Assembly: GCA_965226435.1 (NCBI GenBank)
Contig: CBDDCY010000008.1
Location: forward strand, 248,001 to 312,000
Reading direction: 5' to 3'
Origin: UBA6623 sp965226435
GTDB taxonomy: Bacteria; Acidobacteriota; Terriglobia; Bryobacterales; UBA6623
DNA: 64,000 bases
A program made the translations under genes and the position numbers. Positions 26,255 through 35,277 of this stretch are shown here, in pieces; position 1 is the stretch's first letter, and the number at the start of each line of letters is the position of its first letter. The notes beneath the pieces were generated by a model. It was not told the DNA's origin. It was given only the letters and a program-made list of their open reading frames with translations, and searched no databases.

Positions 26255-27730
26255 TCAGGGCTCGCGGCCCAAACAATACAACGCGCTCAGGGTCCGGAAA
26301 TAGATTTTCCCGTCGGCGATCGCTGGGGTGGCGAAACACTGATCGTCAAATGAATTGGTGGCTCGCACGGTCCATTGGCCCTCGGGGTTGAGGACGCTCA
26401 CCTTGCAGCTTTCACTCGTCATGTAAACGGCGCCGTTGGCCGCCACCGGCGAAGCCCAGTATTTGTCGATTGCATCCCGCAGGCGTCCTTGTTTGAGAGC
26501 TTGGCCGTTCTTGGGGTTGAGCGTCGTGACAATGCCGCCGTCTTTCACGAGCCACAGTAAATCGCGATAGAGCAAGGGCGAGGGCGTATTCGGCAGCGAT
26601 TTGCGGTAGCGCCAGCGGACATGGGTCCGTGTCAGGTCGCCGCGCGCGCCGTCGTGGCGAATGGCGACGAAGTTGTTCGAGGCCGTGCTTTTGGCAATGT
26701 AGAGGCGCCAATCTCCGGCGTCCATCACGCCGTCGCCGTCAAAGTCAGCCTCGCTCCAAGGGTGGTCTTTCTGGAGACGCGGGTTGGGCGCTTCCGCGCG
26801 GTCGAGGACGCCGTTTTTGTTGGCGTCGTGCGCTTTCAGGATCTCCTCGAAAGGGGCGGGCGGGTCTTTCTTTTGCCCCGGGTCGCCGCCGATCTCCCAG
26901 GCGTTGATGTAGATCATATTCCCGTCAAACAGCGGGACCGATTTCAACTGCCAGGCCATGCCGGTGACCCACCACAGCTTTTCACCGGTTCCCAGGTCAT
27001 AGGAGACGAGCACGTAGGTTCCGGGGACGATCAACTCCGGCGGTCCGTCTTTGGGGCGCAACACACCGGGTGTCGCGTAGCTTCGGCTGACCTCGGGGCG
27101 GCCGGTCTTCCAGCGCACCTCGCCGGTAGCCTGATCGAGCGCAATGACATAGGAATCGGAATCTTGGTCGCATAGCAGAACGAGGAGTCCGTCGGCCAAG
27201 ATCGGCGAAGAGCCATGACCGTTGGCGTTGTTGAAAGGTCCCAGCGGCACCCGCCAACGCTCGCCGCCGTCGGGACCGTAGGCGAGCAGCCCGTAGTCTC
27301 CGAAAAAGACGTAGACGTTCGAGCCGTCGGTCACCGGCGTGGGCGAGGCCGGGCCGTGGGTTCTTTGGAACGCCTCCCGGCGCGGACGAGGGGCTTCGCG
27401 CCGCCAGAGGATCTTGCCGGATTCGCGATCGAGCGCGATCGTGAGCAGCTTTTCGTCTTCGTAGGCCGTGACGAAAATGCGGTCTTCGGTCAACACCGGC
27501 GAGGAGTGGCCGGGCGGCAACGGCGTCTTCCAGATGACGTTGTGGTCGGGACCGAACTCGATCGGCGGCGAGCCTGACTCGGAAATCCCCGTGCCGCCCG
27601 GGCCGCGAAATTGCGGCCAGTCGGCGGCCTGGAGTGGGTCGCTCGAGCCGCTGACGGCGAACCAAACCGAGGCCGCGCAGAAAGCGATGAAGTGGAACGA
27701 GAAATGTATATCGGTCGTTCGAGCCCTCAT
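26255..27730 (-). CDS. Secreted PQQ-type beta-propeller protein with EF-hand-like insert
   Basis: 491 residues with an N-terminal signal region ending near LQAADW. The rest is a PQQ-like propeller: DWPQFRGPGGTGISES, IALDRESGKILWRREAP, ALDQATGEVRWKTGRPE, LVSYDLGTGEKLWWVTGM, VTTLNPKNGQALKQGRL and FATPAIADGKIYFRT. Between blades, residues ~295-335, lie two calcium-loop-like segments (DANKNGVLDRAE and DFDGDGVMDAGDW). Such proteins are commonly secreted in Acidobacteria and Planctomycetes; the lack of a catalytic domain makes an enzyme role unlikely. Divergently transcribed from 27909. Confidence 0.83.
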   Translation of the reverse strand: MRARTTDIHFSFHFIAFCAASVWFAVSGSSDPLQAADWPQFRGPGGTGISESGSPPIEFGPDHNVIWKTPLPPGHSSPVLTEDRIFVTAYEDEKLLTIALDRESGKILWRREAPRPRREAFQRTHGPASPTPVTDGSNVYVFFGDYGLLAYGPDGGERWRVPLGPFNNANGHGSSPILADGLLVLLCDQDSDSYVIALDQATGEVRWKTGRPEVSRSYATPGVLRPKDGPPELIVPGTYVLVSYDLGTGEKLWWVTGMAWQLKSVPLFDGNMIYINAWEIGGDPGQKKDPPAPFEEILKAHDANKNGVLDRAEAPNPRLQKDHPWSEADFDGDGVMDAGDWRLYIAKSTASNNFVAIRHDGARGDLTRTHVRWRYRKSLPNTPSPLLYRDLLWLVKDGGIVTTLNPKNGQALKQGRLRDAIDKYWASPVAANGAVYMTSESCKVSVLNPEGQWTVRATNSFDDQCFATPAIADGKIYFRTLSALYCLGREP

Positions 27731-27908
27731 AAGATTCTTCGAAAATCACGGCCCGGCGGGCCGAGTTCTTCCTCGAACGACACTGTACCAGATCGTTCGG
27801 CGGGCGACGGCCCCTCTTGCATGCCGGCGGCCGAGGCTCGGCCCGGGCGCGCAATCCTTACTCCTTGGCGAAGCGGTTTCTTGTAAGCTATTGCGCGGGG
27901 GAACATCA

Positions 27909-29960
27909 ATGCGGCTTTCACGCTTTTCCATTCTGCTTCTCACGCTGTCGTTGACGGCTTCCGTCGCCTGGGCCGTTTCGGTCCCGGTCGATATGACGGG
28001 CTACTCATCCGGGGCGGTCAAGGTCGAGCAACAAGACGATTCGCTTGTCGTCACCTGGCCGGATGAGGCTTCCAAGACCTGGCGGGCTGTGTTTTCGTTG
28101 GATCCCGCGGAACCTCTGATTACGTCGATCGGTTCCGAGCGGGAGACGGTTGTCCACGCCGGGCGGCCGTTCTATCGAGCCGAGACGGGCAAACGCCGCA
28201 AGGGCTGGAACGCCTTTTTCGATTTTCCGCCTTCGCACCCGGAGGGGACGCGGAGTTTTCAGGGGCGGCTCAAGTTGCGCTCGGCGCAGGTTCAAACGAT
28301 GGGCGATCGGGTGGAATTGTTTTTCGACGGCCTCGGGATGGGCATCTTCGACGGCGGCGTCGCGTACACGATTTTCCCCGGCAGCCGCTTGATTCAACAG
28401 GAAGCCGTGATGACGACCTACACGGCGGACACGGCCTATTTCTATGACGCCGGCATCGAGTTTTCCCTGCCGGACGCCGAGCGCGTGGGCCGCAACATGC
28501 ACACCGAGACTTCCTACTACGACACCGAGGGCAAGTTTCAGACAGTGACGGCCCAAGGGCTGGAGCCGGAGCGGGTTCCCCTGGCGGTGCGCTATCGGAC
28601 GCTGGCGATGAAATCGGCTTCGGGCAGCGTCGCCGTTTTTCCCGCGCCGCATCAATATTTCTTCCCGCGCGATTTCACATCGAACTTGGCGCACCTATGG
28701 CGGCGGACACGGCGGGGGCGGGTGTCGATGGGAATTCGGCAGATCGGCGACACGAACTGGATTTTTTATCCCTGGGTGAATGCGCCGCCCGGGCGACCGC
28801 AGCGGATGGCGGTCTTTTTTCTGGTTTCCGACGGGCCGGCGAAGGAAACACTCGACGATGTGTTGGCTTACACGCGGCGCGACCGCTTTGCCGAGTTGGA
28901 GGGCTATAAGACCCTCAGTCAACATTGGCATTTGGCCTATACGGTGCAGGCGGTTGAGAAGGGTTTCGACTGGGTTCCGCCTTTCAAGCCGGTGCTCGAG
29001 GAGATGGGCGTGGACGCTTCGATCATCATGGATTTTCACGGCGACGGGCACCCGCGCGATCTGACGGACTTGCGGCTCGAAGAGCTCGATAATTTCTTCA
29101 AAGCTTGCAAAGCGCAATCGAACGACGATTTTCTGCTGATCCCCTCCGAGGAAGCCAATGTTCACTTGGGAGGGCATTGGGCGGTGATTTTCCCGAAGCC
29201 CGTGTATTGGTGGATGGGACGTCCCGAGGGCGGGAAATTTCAAATTGACCATCCGAAATACGGACGCGTCTATTCGACCGAAGACGAGAAAGAGATGCTC
29301 GACTTGGTGCGGCGCGAGGGCGGGTATATGTACCAGACGCACGCTCGCACGAAAGGGTCGACGGGCTACCCGGATAAGATTCGTGAGAGCGAGCACTTCC
29401 TCGACCCGCGCTATCTCGGCGCCGGGTGGAAGGCGATGCCGGCCGATCATTCGTCGCCGCGGCTGGGCGAGCGGGTGTTTACTCTGCTCGACGACATGAA
29501 CAATTGGGGGCTGCCGAAGCGGGTTTTCGGCGAGGTGGATGTTTTCCAGTTCGATCATACCCACGAGCTGTGGGGGCATATGAATATCAACTACATCAAG
29601 CTCGATCGGCTGCCGGATTTCGAGCATTACGACGAGGTTCTCGAACCGCTGGCGAAAGGCGATTTTTTCACGACGACGGGTGAGGTTCTGCTGCCTCGGG
29701 TGACGGTCAAGTCGGGAGACGGCGATCGCATCGAGGTCGAGGCGGACGTTCGCTGGACCTTCCCGTTGCGCTTTGCCGAGATCGTTTGGGGCGACGGGGT
29801 CAAGACGGAGCGGAAGATGATTCCCCTCGCCGGGACGCGGCAGTTCGGTGAGTCGACGTTTAGCTGGAGTACCGAGGCTCCGGGGTGGAAATGGGCGCGA
29901 GTGGCTGTTTGGGATGTGGCGGCGAACGGGGCTTTTGTGAACCCGGTGCGGCGGGAGTAG
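27909..29960 (+). CDS. Secreted protein with PHP-like metal-binding segment
   Basis: 683 residues from the ATG at 27909; the frame is open to 27468 but a signal peptide (RFSILLLTLSLTASVAWA) starts here. The first ~300 residues are beta-rich, and residues ~340-600 have clustered His/Asp/Glu motifs: DASIIMDFHGDGHPRDL, LLIPSEEANVHLGGHWAV, QTHARTKGSTGYPD and VFQFDHTHELWGHM. These resemble PHP-type metallohydrolases of the CehA/McbA kind, but I cannot align them in detail. No close family is recognised. Separated from the divergent propeller protein by 178 bp and convergent with kinase locus B. Confidence 0.55.
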   Translation: MRLSRFSILLLTLSLTASVAWAVSVPVDMTGYSSGAVKVEQQDDSLVVTWPDEASKTWRAVFSLDPAEPLITSIGSERETVVHAGRPFYRAETGKRRKGWNAFFDFPPSHPEGTRSFQGRLKLRSAQVQTMGDRVELFFDGLGMGIFDGGVAYTIFPGSRLIQQEAVMTTYTADTAYFYDAGIEFSLPDAERVGRNMHTETSYYDTEGKFQTVTAQGLEPERVPLAVRYRTLAMKSASGSVAVFPAPHQYFFPRDFTSNLAHLWRRTRRGRVSMGIRQIGDTNWIFYPWVNAPPGRPQRMAVFFLVSDGPAKETLDDVLAYTRRDRFAELEGYKTLSQHWHLAYTVQAVEKGFDWVPPFKPVLEEMGVDASIIMDFHGDGHPRDLTDLRLEELDNFFKACKAQSNDDFLLIPSEEANVHLGGHWAVIFPKPVYWWMGRPEGGKFQIDHPKYGRVYSTEDEKEMLDLVRREGGYMYQTHARTKGSTGYPDKIRESEHFLDPRYLGAGWKAMPADHSSPRLGERVFTLLDDMNNWGLPKRVFGEVDVFQFDHTHELWGHMNINYIKLDRLPDFEHYDEVLEPLAKGDFFTTTGEVLLPRVTVKSGDGDRIEVEADVRWTFPLRFAEIVWGDGVKTERKMIPLAGTRQFGESTFSWSTEAPGWKWARVAVWDVAANGAFVNPVRRE

Positions 29961-30013
29961 GTGGTTCCAATCCGGGGCGCGGTCGACTACGCGAAAAAGA
30001 GGGCAAGCCGCCC

Positions 30014-32656
30014 TCAGCGGAAATTTTCGACCAGCATGATGTCGGCCTCCAGTGGCTCCATTTGGCCGAACAGAATCGATCGGCCGTCGGGGGCGACGCT
30101 CATCGTGCCAACCGGCTGTCTCTCGAGATCATGGATCGGCTCGACGGCGCCCGTAGCAAAGCGGAGGAAGTGGAGAGAAAAACCGGCTTTCGGTGTCGAC
30201 GCGGGGACGAAATAGACCCCGTCTTCGACGACATCGTAGAAACCGCTATACATGGATTCGAGGATTTGTTCTTCCTCGCCTCCCTCGACCGGTATTCTCC
30301 ACAAAGATTTGCCGGCGCCGCGCGTAAAGTAAAACAGACTTCCGTCGGGGGACTCCATCCTTGGCCCACCCCCGGCTGTAACGACCTGGGCGGGACCTCC
30401 TCCCGCCGGCATCTTGAAATTCTGACCAGTCCCGTTCCGGTCTGACCTGAAGTAGATCCACTCGCCGTTTCTCGACCAAGCCGGCCCCGCCTCGTGCGAC
30501 GGATCGCTCGTCAAGCGCCGAGGCGCGCCGCCCTCGGCGTCCACGACGTAGACATTGGAATGCCCTTCCGCTTTGGAACTGAATCCGATACTCTTCCCAT
30601 CGGGAGCCCAACGGGGGAAGTTGACGGCGCCAAGCGAAGTCAACTGGACAGGGTTCGAACCGTCGCTGTCGCACCTCCAGATTTCCTCGTCACCGGAGCG
30701 AGCCGAGAGGAACGCGATACGGTTGCCGTCGGGAGAATAGTGCGGATTTCGGTCCCACCGGGAAGAAGAAATGAACTTAACCGCCATGCCGGTCACGCCG
30801 TCCGCAACGGGCAAGTTGACGCGGTAGATGTTTATGTTGAGGTCAGACGCTGTATACGCGAGCCGATTCCCCTGACGGGAGAGCTGCGGCCAAGACCCGC
30901 TCTCCCCAAACGGCAGCCGCTCGGGCGCGACGGTCCCGGATGCCGGCACTCTCCAGAGACTTGAGGTGCCGAAAGGCCCCGCCGCGAAAACAATGTCGCG
31001 GCCGTCGGAAGTGAAACTGTGCCCGCCGATATTCTGCTCCATGAAGGTTCGGCGTCGAGGTTCGCCTTGCGGGTTCAAATCTTGGTCGAGATCCAGCAGA
31101 TAGAGATCGCTGCTCGCCGAGCCGAACCGGGAAAAGGCGAGCGTGCGACCGTCGGGAGAAAAGGCGGGGAGGACGTCACCTACTTGCGAGCCCTCCAGCG
31201 GCGTCGTCAGCCTTCGCCTTTCGCCGGAATCCACCGAAAGCAAGAATAGGCTCAACGGCCCGGGCGAATCCTCCGCCCAATCGCACACGGCCAGCCAACG
31301 GCTGTCCGGAGACCAGGCCAGACAGGTTCCCAGAAGATAAGTGAAAGGAACCCGCGTCTCCGCCAGTTTGCGTTCCGTCCCGCCGAGCGCGGGAATCAGG
31401 TAGAGGCCCATTTTCTTTCGGGCCTCGGTACGTCCGCGGAGAAAAGCGATGTGGCGGCCGTCCGGCGACCAGGCGGGGGTACTGTCCCAGTCGGGATGGG
31501 TGGTAAGTCGCAACGGGGGCCCGGGCCCGATAAGTTTGATGTAAATGTCGAAACTCTCCGTATTACCCCCGGTCCACGCAAAGGCCACTTGGTTGCCGTC
31601 GGGGGAAAATGAACTGGCGGCCTCCATGCCCGGGTAACTGGTTAGCGGAACGGTGCGCATGGGTTCGAGGGGCGGTTCGGTTGTGGGCAGGAACTTCCAC
31701 AAGGCCGCCCCGGCGATCGTGAGAACAATCGCGGCAGCCGCGCCGGCGCATGCCGATCGTCGCCGCCGGGCTCGCGCCGGCATTTCCCAACTCGCCGCCG
31801 TAACGGGTCTGCCGCTCGGTTTGGCGGAGGCGCCGCCCGATTCGGTCCGCCGCTCGAGGGCCCGCAAATCAACGATCATCTCCTCGACGTGCTGGTAGCG
31901 GTCCGCGCCGTCCTTGGCGAGCGCCTTGCCGACGATGAAGCCCAACTCTATTGGCAGGCCCGCCCGCAAGGCCGTGATCGGCTCGGGGTCTTCGTTGCCA
32001 ATGGCGTAGAGCACGGCCTCCTGCCGCTCTCCCGCGAAGGGCAGCCGCCCCGTTACCATCTCGTAAATCACGACTCCCAGCGACCAAACATCCGTGCGCC
32101 GATCGGTCGGCTTCCGCCTCGTCTGTTCAGGCGACATATAGGCCGGCGTGCCTAGGATTGTCGCTGTCTTTGTGAGTCTCGATTGCTCGGCGAGTTGCGC
32201 CAGGCCGAAGTCCATGATTTTGACCTGGCCCTCTTCGGTCAGCATCAGATTGGCGGGTTTGATGTCGCGGTGAACGACGCCCTTGCGGTGAGCCGCCTTC
32301 AAGCCCTCGGCGGTCTGGGTGGCGATGTCGAGCACCTCGTCGAGCTTGAGCGGGCGATCGCTGATTTTGTCCTTGACGGTGCGGCCCGCGACGAAGGCCA
32401 TGGCGAGGAAGGTTTGTCCCTCGGCCTCATCGATTTCATAGACGGTGCAAATGTTGGGATGGTCGAGTGCCGCCGCGGCTTGGGCTTCGCGCAGGAAGCG
32501 TTCCTTGGCTTCGGCGTCTTCAACGACGTCGGCGCGGAGAAACTTCAGCGCGACGGGACGCTTGAGCTTGCTGTCGAGGGCCCTGTAGACGACGCCCATG
32601 CCGCCTTCGCCGAGTTTTTCAGTGATCTCGTAGTGGCTTATGGTGTGGTCGATCAT
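30014..32656 (-). CDS. Ser/Thr kinase/PD40-propeller sensor protein B (no N-terminal winged helix)
   Basis: 880 residues. Hanks kinase (~1-270; LGEGGMGVVYRALD, VALKFL, HRDIKPAN, DFGLAQL, GTPAYMSPEQ), one TM (SACAGAAAAIVLTIAGAALW), then PD40 blades strongly similar to protein A (17508-20540), including near-identical C-terminal DIMLVENFR. The kinase domain is clearly more different from A than the propeller is. ATG at 32656 overlaps the stop of the upstream winged-helix fragment by four bases. A TACAAT at 32679-32684 lies 23 bases upstream. See finding on segment replacement. Confidence 0.9.
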   Translation of the reverse strand: MIDHTISHYEITEKLGEGGMGVVYRALDSKLKRPVALKFLRADVVEDAEAKERFLREAQAAAALDHPNICTVYEIDEAEGQTFLAMAFVAGRTVKDKISDRPLKLDEVLDIATQTAEGLKAAHRKGVVHRDIKPANLMLTEEGQVKIMDFGLAQLAEQSRLTKTATILGTPAYMSPEQTRRKPTDRRTDVWSLGVVIYEMVTGRLPFAGERQEAVLYAIGNEDPEPITALRAGLPIELGFIVGKALAKDGADRYQHVEEMIVDLRALERRTESGGASAKPSGRPVTAASWEMPARARRRRSACAGAAAAIVLTIAGAALWKFLPTTEPPLEPMRTVPLTSYPGMEAASSFSPDGNQVAFAWTGGNTESFDIYIKLIGPGPPLRLTTHPDWDSTPAWSPDGRHIAFLRGRTEARKKMGLYLIPALGGTERKLAETRVPFTYLLGTCLAWSPDSRWLAVCDWAEDSPGPLSLFLLSVDSGERRRLTTPLEGSQVGDVLPAFSPDGRTLAFSRFGSASSDLYLLDLDQDLNPQGEPRRRTFMEQNIGGHSFTSDGRDIVFAAGPFGTSSLWRVPASGTVAPERLPFGESGSWPQLSRQGNRLAYTASDLNINIYRVNLPVADGVTGMAVKFISSSRWDRNPHYSPDGNRIAFLSARSGDEEIWRCDSDGSNPVQLTSLGAVNFPRWAPDGKSIGFSSKAEGHSNVYVVDAEGGAPRRLTSDPSHEAGPAWSRNGEWIYFRSDRNGTGQNFKMPAGGGPAQVVTAGGGPRMESPDGSLFYFTRGAGKSLWRIPVEGGEEEQILESMYSGFYDVVEDGVYFVPASTPKAGFSLHFLRFATGAVEPIHDLERQPVGTMSVAPDGRSILFGQMEPLEADIMLVENFR

Positions 32657-33147
32657 GGCCCGCCCCTAGCCTGAAGAGATTGTACAGCGGCAGGGACGCC
32701 CATCCCGCCCTCGCCGAGTTTTTCGAGCAGGCGGAAGTGGGAAACGACGTGCTCCGCGGCGTCTTCGGGAAGGCCGACGATTTCGCCCGAGGCATTGACC
32801 TGCTCGACGACCTGCTCGACCGCGCCGATGAAGCGATAGCCCCTACCGGGTAGGGTCTCGATAAAACGCGGCTCGTCGGCGGAATCGTTCAGCGCTTGCC
32901 GCAATTTGCTGACGGCAATGTTGAGACCCTTTTCGAAATCAACGAAGGTGCTGTCGGGCCAAAGCCGTTCACGAAGGGCGTCGCGAGTGACGAGTTTGCC
33001 GGGGCGTTCGAACAACGCGGCGAGGACCTGAAAGGATTGTTCGGGCAGCCGGATCTTGACGCCGGCCTTGCGAAGTTCGCCGGTCTTGAGATTCAGTTCG
33101 AAGGTTTCAAACCGCACCACCCTCGAAATTTGAATCGAATCGGGCAT
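32653..33147 (-). CDS. Winged-helix protein with truncated kinase start (5' remnant of locus B)
   Basis: 164 residues. Residues 1-~110 are an OmpR-type winged helix nearly identical to that of protein A (RFETFELNLKTGELRK, LVTRDALRERLWPDS, GRGYRFIGAVEQ). Then comes the linker and the glycine loop LLEKLGEGGMGV, which stops there and continues with 13 unrelated residues (PAAVQSLQARGGP) before a TAG that overlaps the next kinase ATG. It could still be a free transcription factor co-expressed with the kinase, or a decaying remnant. ATG at 33147, where gene A has ATC. Confidence 0.75.
   Translation of the reverse strand: MPDSIQISRVVRFETFELNLKTGELRKAGVKIRLPEQSFQVLAALFERPGKLVTRDALRERLWPDSTFVDFEKGLNIAVSKLRQALNDSADEPRFIETLPGRGYRFIGAVEQVVEQVNASGEIVGLPEDAAEHVVSHFRLLEKLGEGGMGVPAAVQSLQARGGP
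32679..32684 (-). promoter_or_regulatory. Possible -10 hexamer TACAAT for stand-alone kinase B
   Basis: Within the junction between the winged-helix fragment and kinase B, the minus strand reads TACAAT 23 bases before the ATG. It is the only part of the junction unlike locus A, suggesting that an entire 5' leader came with the kinase segment. No matching -35. Confidence 0.3.
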
Positions 33148-33211
33148 TGAAACGCCGGACCTCTCCCCATGTCCATTCGCGATTTACAGCTTGCGGTTGG
33201 AATGCAAGGGA

Positions 33212-33217
33212 ATTATA
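33212..33217 (-). promoter_or_regulatory. Predicted -10 hexamer TATAAT upstream of winged-helix fragment B
   Basis: Perfect TATAAT embedded in a block (33162-33232) nearly identical to that before kinase A at 20579-20650. Conservation of the spacing to the start supports function. Confidence 0.4.
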
Positions 33218-33387
33218 GCGCTTTCGGCGCGGAGTTCAGCAGTGATGTCGGAGGTATTGGGAGGTGTCGCTGTTTCGATACCACGATTCGAAACGGGCGC
33301 CGCCGCGGCTGAAACTTCACCGGGTAAAGTCCTGCGAGGTCGCGGGGCTGCCTGGAGCCGGGAGGTGGAGGCCCGACGACTCTCTCA

Positions 33388-33738
33388 TTGAAGATCCTTC
33401 AGCGCTCGATGGCGCGGCGGTATTCGATGTCGAGAGATGTCTTCGGCTTCGCCCTGCCCGCCGGAAACAGTGAATTCGCCGCCCACGCATACGTCTTCTT
33501 CCATCGCGCCGAAGAACCGGCCCAACGAAAGCACGCAGTCGGTGGAAAGCACTGCCCGTCGCTCGCAATGATTCTCGGACACATCATGGCCCACGAACTT
33601 GGCCACCTGCTCTTGGGCCGGCACCACCAGCCCCCCGGCATCATGACCGCCGATTGGAAGAAGAGAGAGTTGTCCAAGATGACTCAGAGGACGTTCGGTT
33701 TCATTCCCCGAGAGGGGGAACTGTTGCGGCCGGGGTGA
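33388..33738 (+). pseudogene. 5'-truncated zinc metalloprotease-like fragment (HExxH)
   Basis: 116 codons from a TTG. It holds VFGFALPAGN, SEFAAHAYVFFHR and ILGHIMAHELGHLLLG, then PPGIMTADWKKREL, matching the C-terminal half of a predicted zinc protease family I know from Acidobacteria. Family members have ~70-100 further residues upstream that are absent: in this frame the preceding sequence has no family motif. A degraded N-terminus or recombination with the duplicated kinase locus B next door would explain it. Function uncertain. Confidence 0.5.
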
Positions 33739-33966
33739 TGGAACGCGAGCGGGCAGAGGCGGTTTCCGAGACCGGCGAGACCGATCATCACTGACCGCGA
33801 AGCCATCTGGGCCGACGACGACATTCCCGCCGGTATAGACCTCGTCATAGTTCCACTTTTCTTCGCGGGCAGGGACCGCGGTTGGTTGGATCAGATCGAT
33901 TGGTCCTTCGACGCCTACGCGAACTCCGATAGGATGGAATGTCCGTTGGAGTTTGCTCGATTGGCT

Positions 33967-34926
33967 ATGTCGGACTCTTCCTATATTCTCGGTATCGATT
34001 TGGGCGGCACGAAAATTGCCGCCGCGGTCTTCGACCATCAGCATCGTCGCACTAGCGATATCCATACCATGCCGACGATGGCGAATCAGCCGGCCAAGCT
34101 GACGCTGATGAACCTCAAGCGCGTGATCTCGCAAGCGACGCGGGCGGCCGGGGTCGAAGGCCCGCCCGCCGCGGTGGGGATGGGCAGCCCCGGCCCCTTC
34201 GATTTGGCGGAGGATTGCCTGGCCGCCGACACACTCCCCAATTTGCGAGGGTTTCCGATTGGAAAGTTTGTCACCGAGGAGCTGGGAGCGCCGCTTTGTC
34301 TCGAAAACGATGCGAACTGCTTCGCGCTAGCCGAGGCGCTCGTCGGGGAAGGGAAGGGAGCGGACATCGTCGTCGGATTGACGGTCGGTACCGGTTTCGG
34401 GTGCGGGCTCGTCGTGGGTGGACGCATTCAGCGGGGCGGTTCGGGTAATGCCGGTGAAGTCTCCCACTGCCGCGTCGCGGGAGGCAGTTTTGATGAAATG
34501 CTTTCCGGTAGTGGCGTGCGGCGCTTCTACGAACGCGTTACCGGGCGAGCCGAGGACTCTCTCTCCGCGTTCGATCGCGGTCCGACGATTCAAGAAGATA
34601 CACCCTCTCCCAAGCGAATCGGGGACATGGCCGAGGCCGGGGACCCGGAGGCCGTTGAAACCTGGGAGCTATTCGGACGAGCTTTCGGCGAAGCATTGGG
34701 CATGATCGTTGCGGTCGTCGATCCGTCGGTCTGCGTGCTGGGTGGTTCGGTGGCTCGACGATTTTCTCTGTTCCAACCGGCACTGGAACTGACCATCAAG
34801 GAATTCATTGCGCCCGAAGCCGCCGACTCGCTTGTTGTTAAGGCCTCACGACTCGACAATACGGCCGGTGTCGTCGGGGCGGCGGAGTACGCGTTTCAAA
34901 AGATGGCCGAAGCGTCGAAGGCTTGA
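33967..34926 (+). CDS. ROK family sugar kinase
   Basis: 319 residues from the ATG at 33967; a longer frame is open upstream but lacks family similarity. The ATP/sugar motif is YILGIDLGGTKIAAAVF. Then GMGSPGPFD, CLENDANCFALAEAL, GLTVGTGFGCGLVVGG, and NAGEVSHCRVAGG. The zinc motif usual in ROK proteins (CxCGxxGCxE) is missing after that His, shortening the loop. Substrate is likely glucose or another hexose; regulator members have an N-terminal HTH, which this lacks. No clear operon partner. Confidence 0.85.
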   Translation: MSDSSYILGIDLGGTKIAAAVFDHQHRRTSDIHTMPTMANQPAKLTLMNLKRVISQATRAAGVEGPPAAVGMGSPGPFDLAEDCLAADTLPNLRGFPIGKFVTEELGAPLCLENDANCFALAEALVGEGKGADIVVGLTVGTGFGCGLVVGGRIQRGGSGNAGEVSHCRVAGGSFDEMLSGSGVRRFYERVTGRAEDSLSAFDRGPTIQEDTPSPKRIGDMAEAGDPEAVETWELFGRAFGEALGMIVAVVDPSVCVLGGSVARRFSLFQPALELTIKEFIAPEAADSLVVKASRLDNTAGVVGAAEYAFQKMAEASKA

Positions 34927-35277
34927 TGCCCGCGATGACCGGCGGCCTCGACGCTTGGCTGGAGCGATTTGGCCCACGGCCGAAGCGCGGGCTGAATTCC
35001 AGGGCTCCTGACGGAGTTTGCGGGCGAGAGTTGACTGGCCCCGCATGTATTTATAAACGTGCGCCAATTCGTGAATTTGGGTTCCTGTCGCCCTTTCAGG
35101 GCTCTCGCGGGTGGGGGGATTCTACCCAGGGTTCCGCCTCGGCTCCACCCTGGGCTATATTCCTGTCGCCGCTTCGCGGCTCAAGAGGTTTGCGGTCTTG
35201 TCGGACAAGGTTTTGGATGTCGAGAACGCGTCAGGATCATCCCGGGAAGGGTATTGGGGTAGCCCGCTTTCAGCTTC
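34927..35277. other. Intergenic region with dispersed GC-rich repeat, copy b
   Basis: No gene supported in 351 bp. It includes a second copy of the repeat found at 17315-17369 (35128-35182) and a nearby related GGGTGGGGGG block. A plus-strand frame here (34923-35327) has no family resemblance. Confidence 0.5.
35128..35182 (+). repeat. Dispersed GC-rich intergenic repeat, copy b
   Basis: It reads GGGTTCCGCCTCGGCTCCAC, then CCTGGGCTATATTCC and CGCCGCTTCGCGGCTC, and matches 17315-17369. Two copies in the window make it a genomic repeat, not a gene. Confidence 0.6.

Noticed and set aside
30635..30675. tRNA-like T-arm (GGTTCGAACC)
   Set aside because: It lies within the PD40 blade CDSDGSNPVQL of kinase B and no cloverleaf can be built around it.
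33385..34134. Minus-strand frame of 249 codons
   Set aside because: Covers the protease remnant and ROK start on the opposite strand with no family match.
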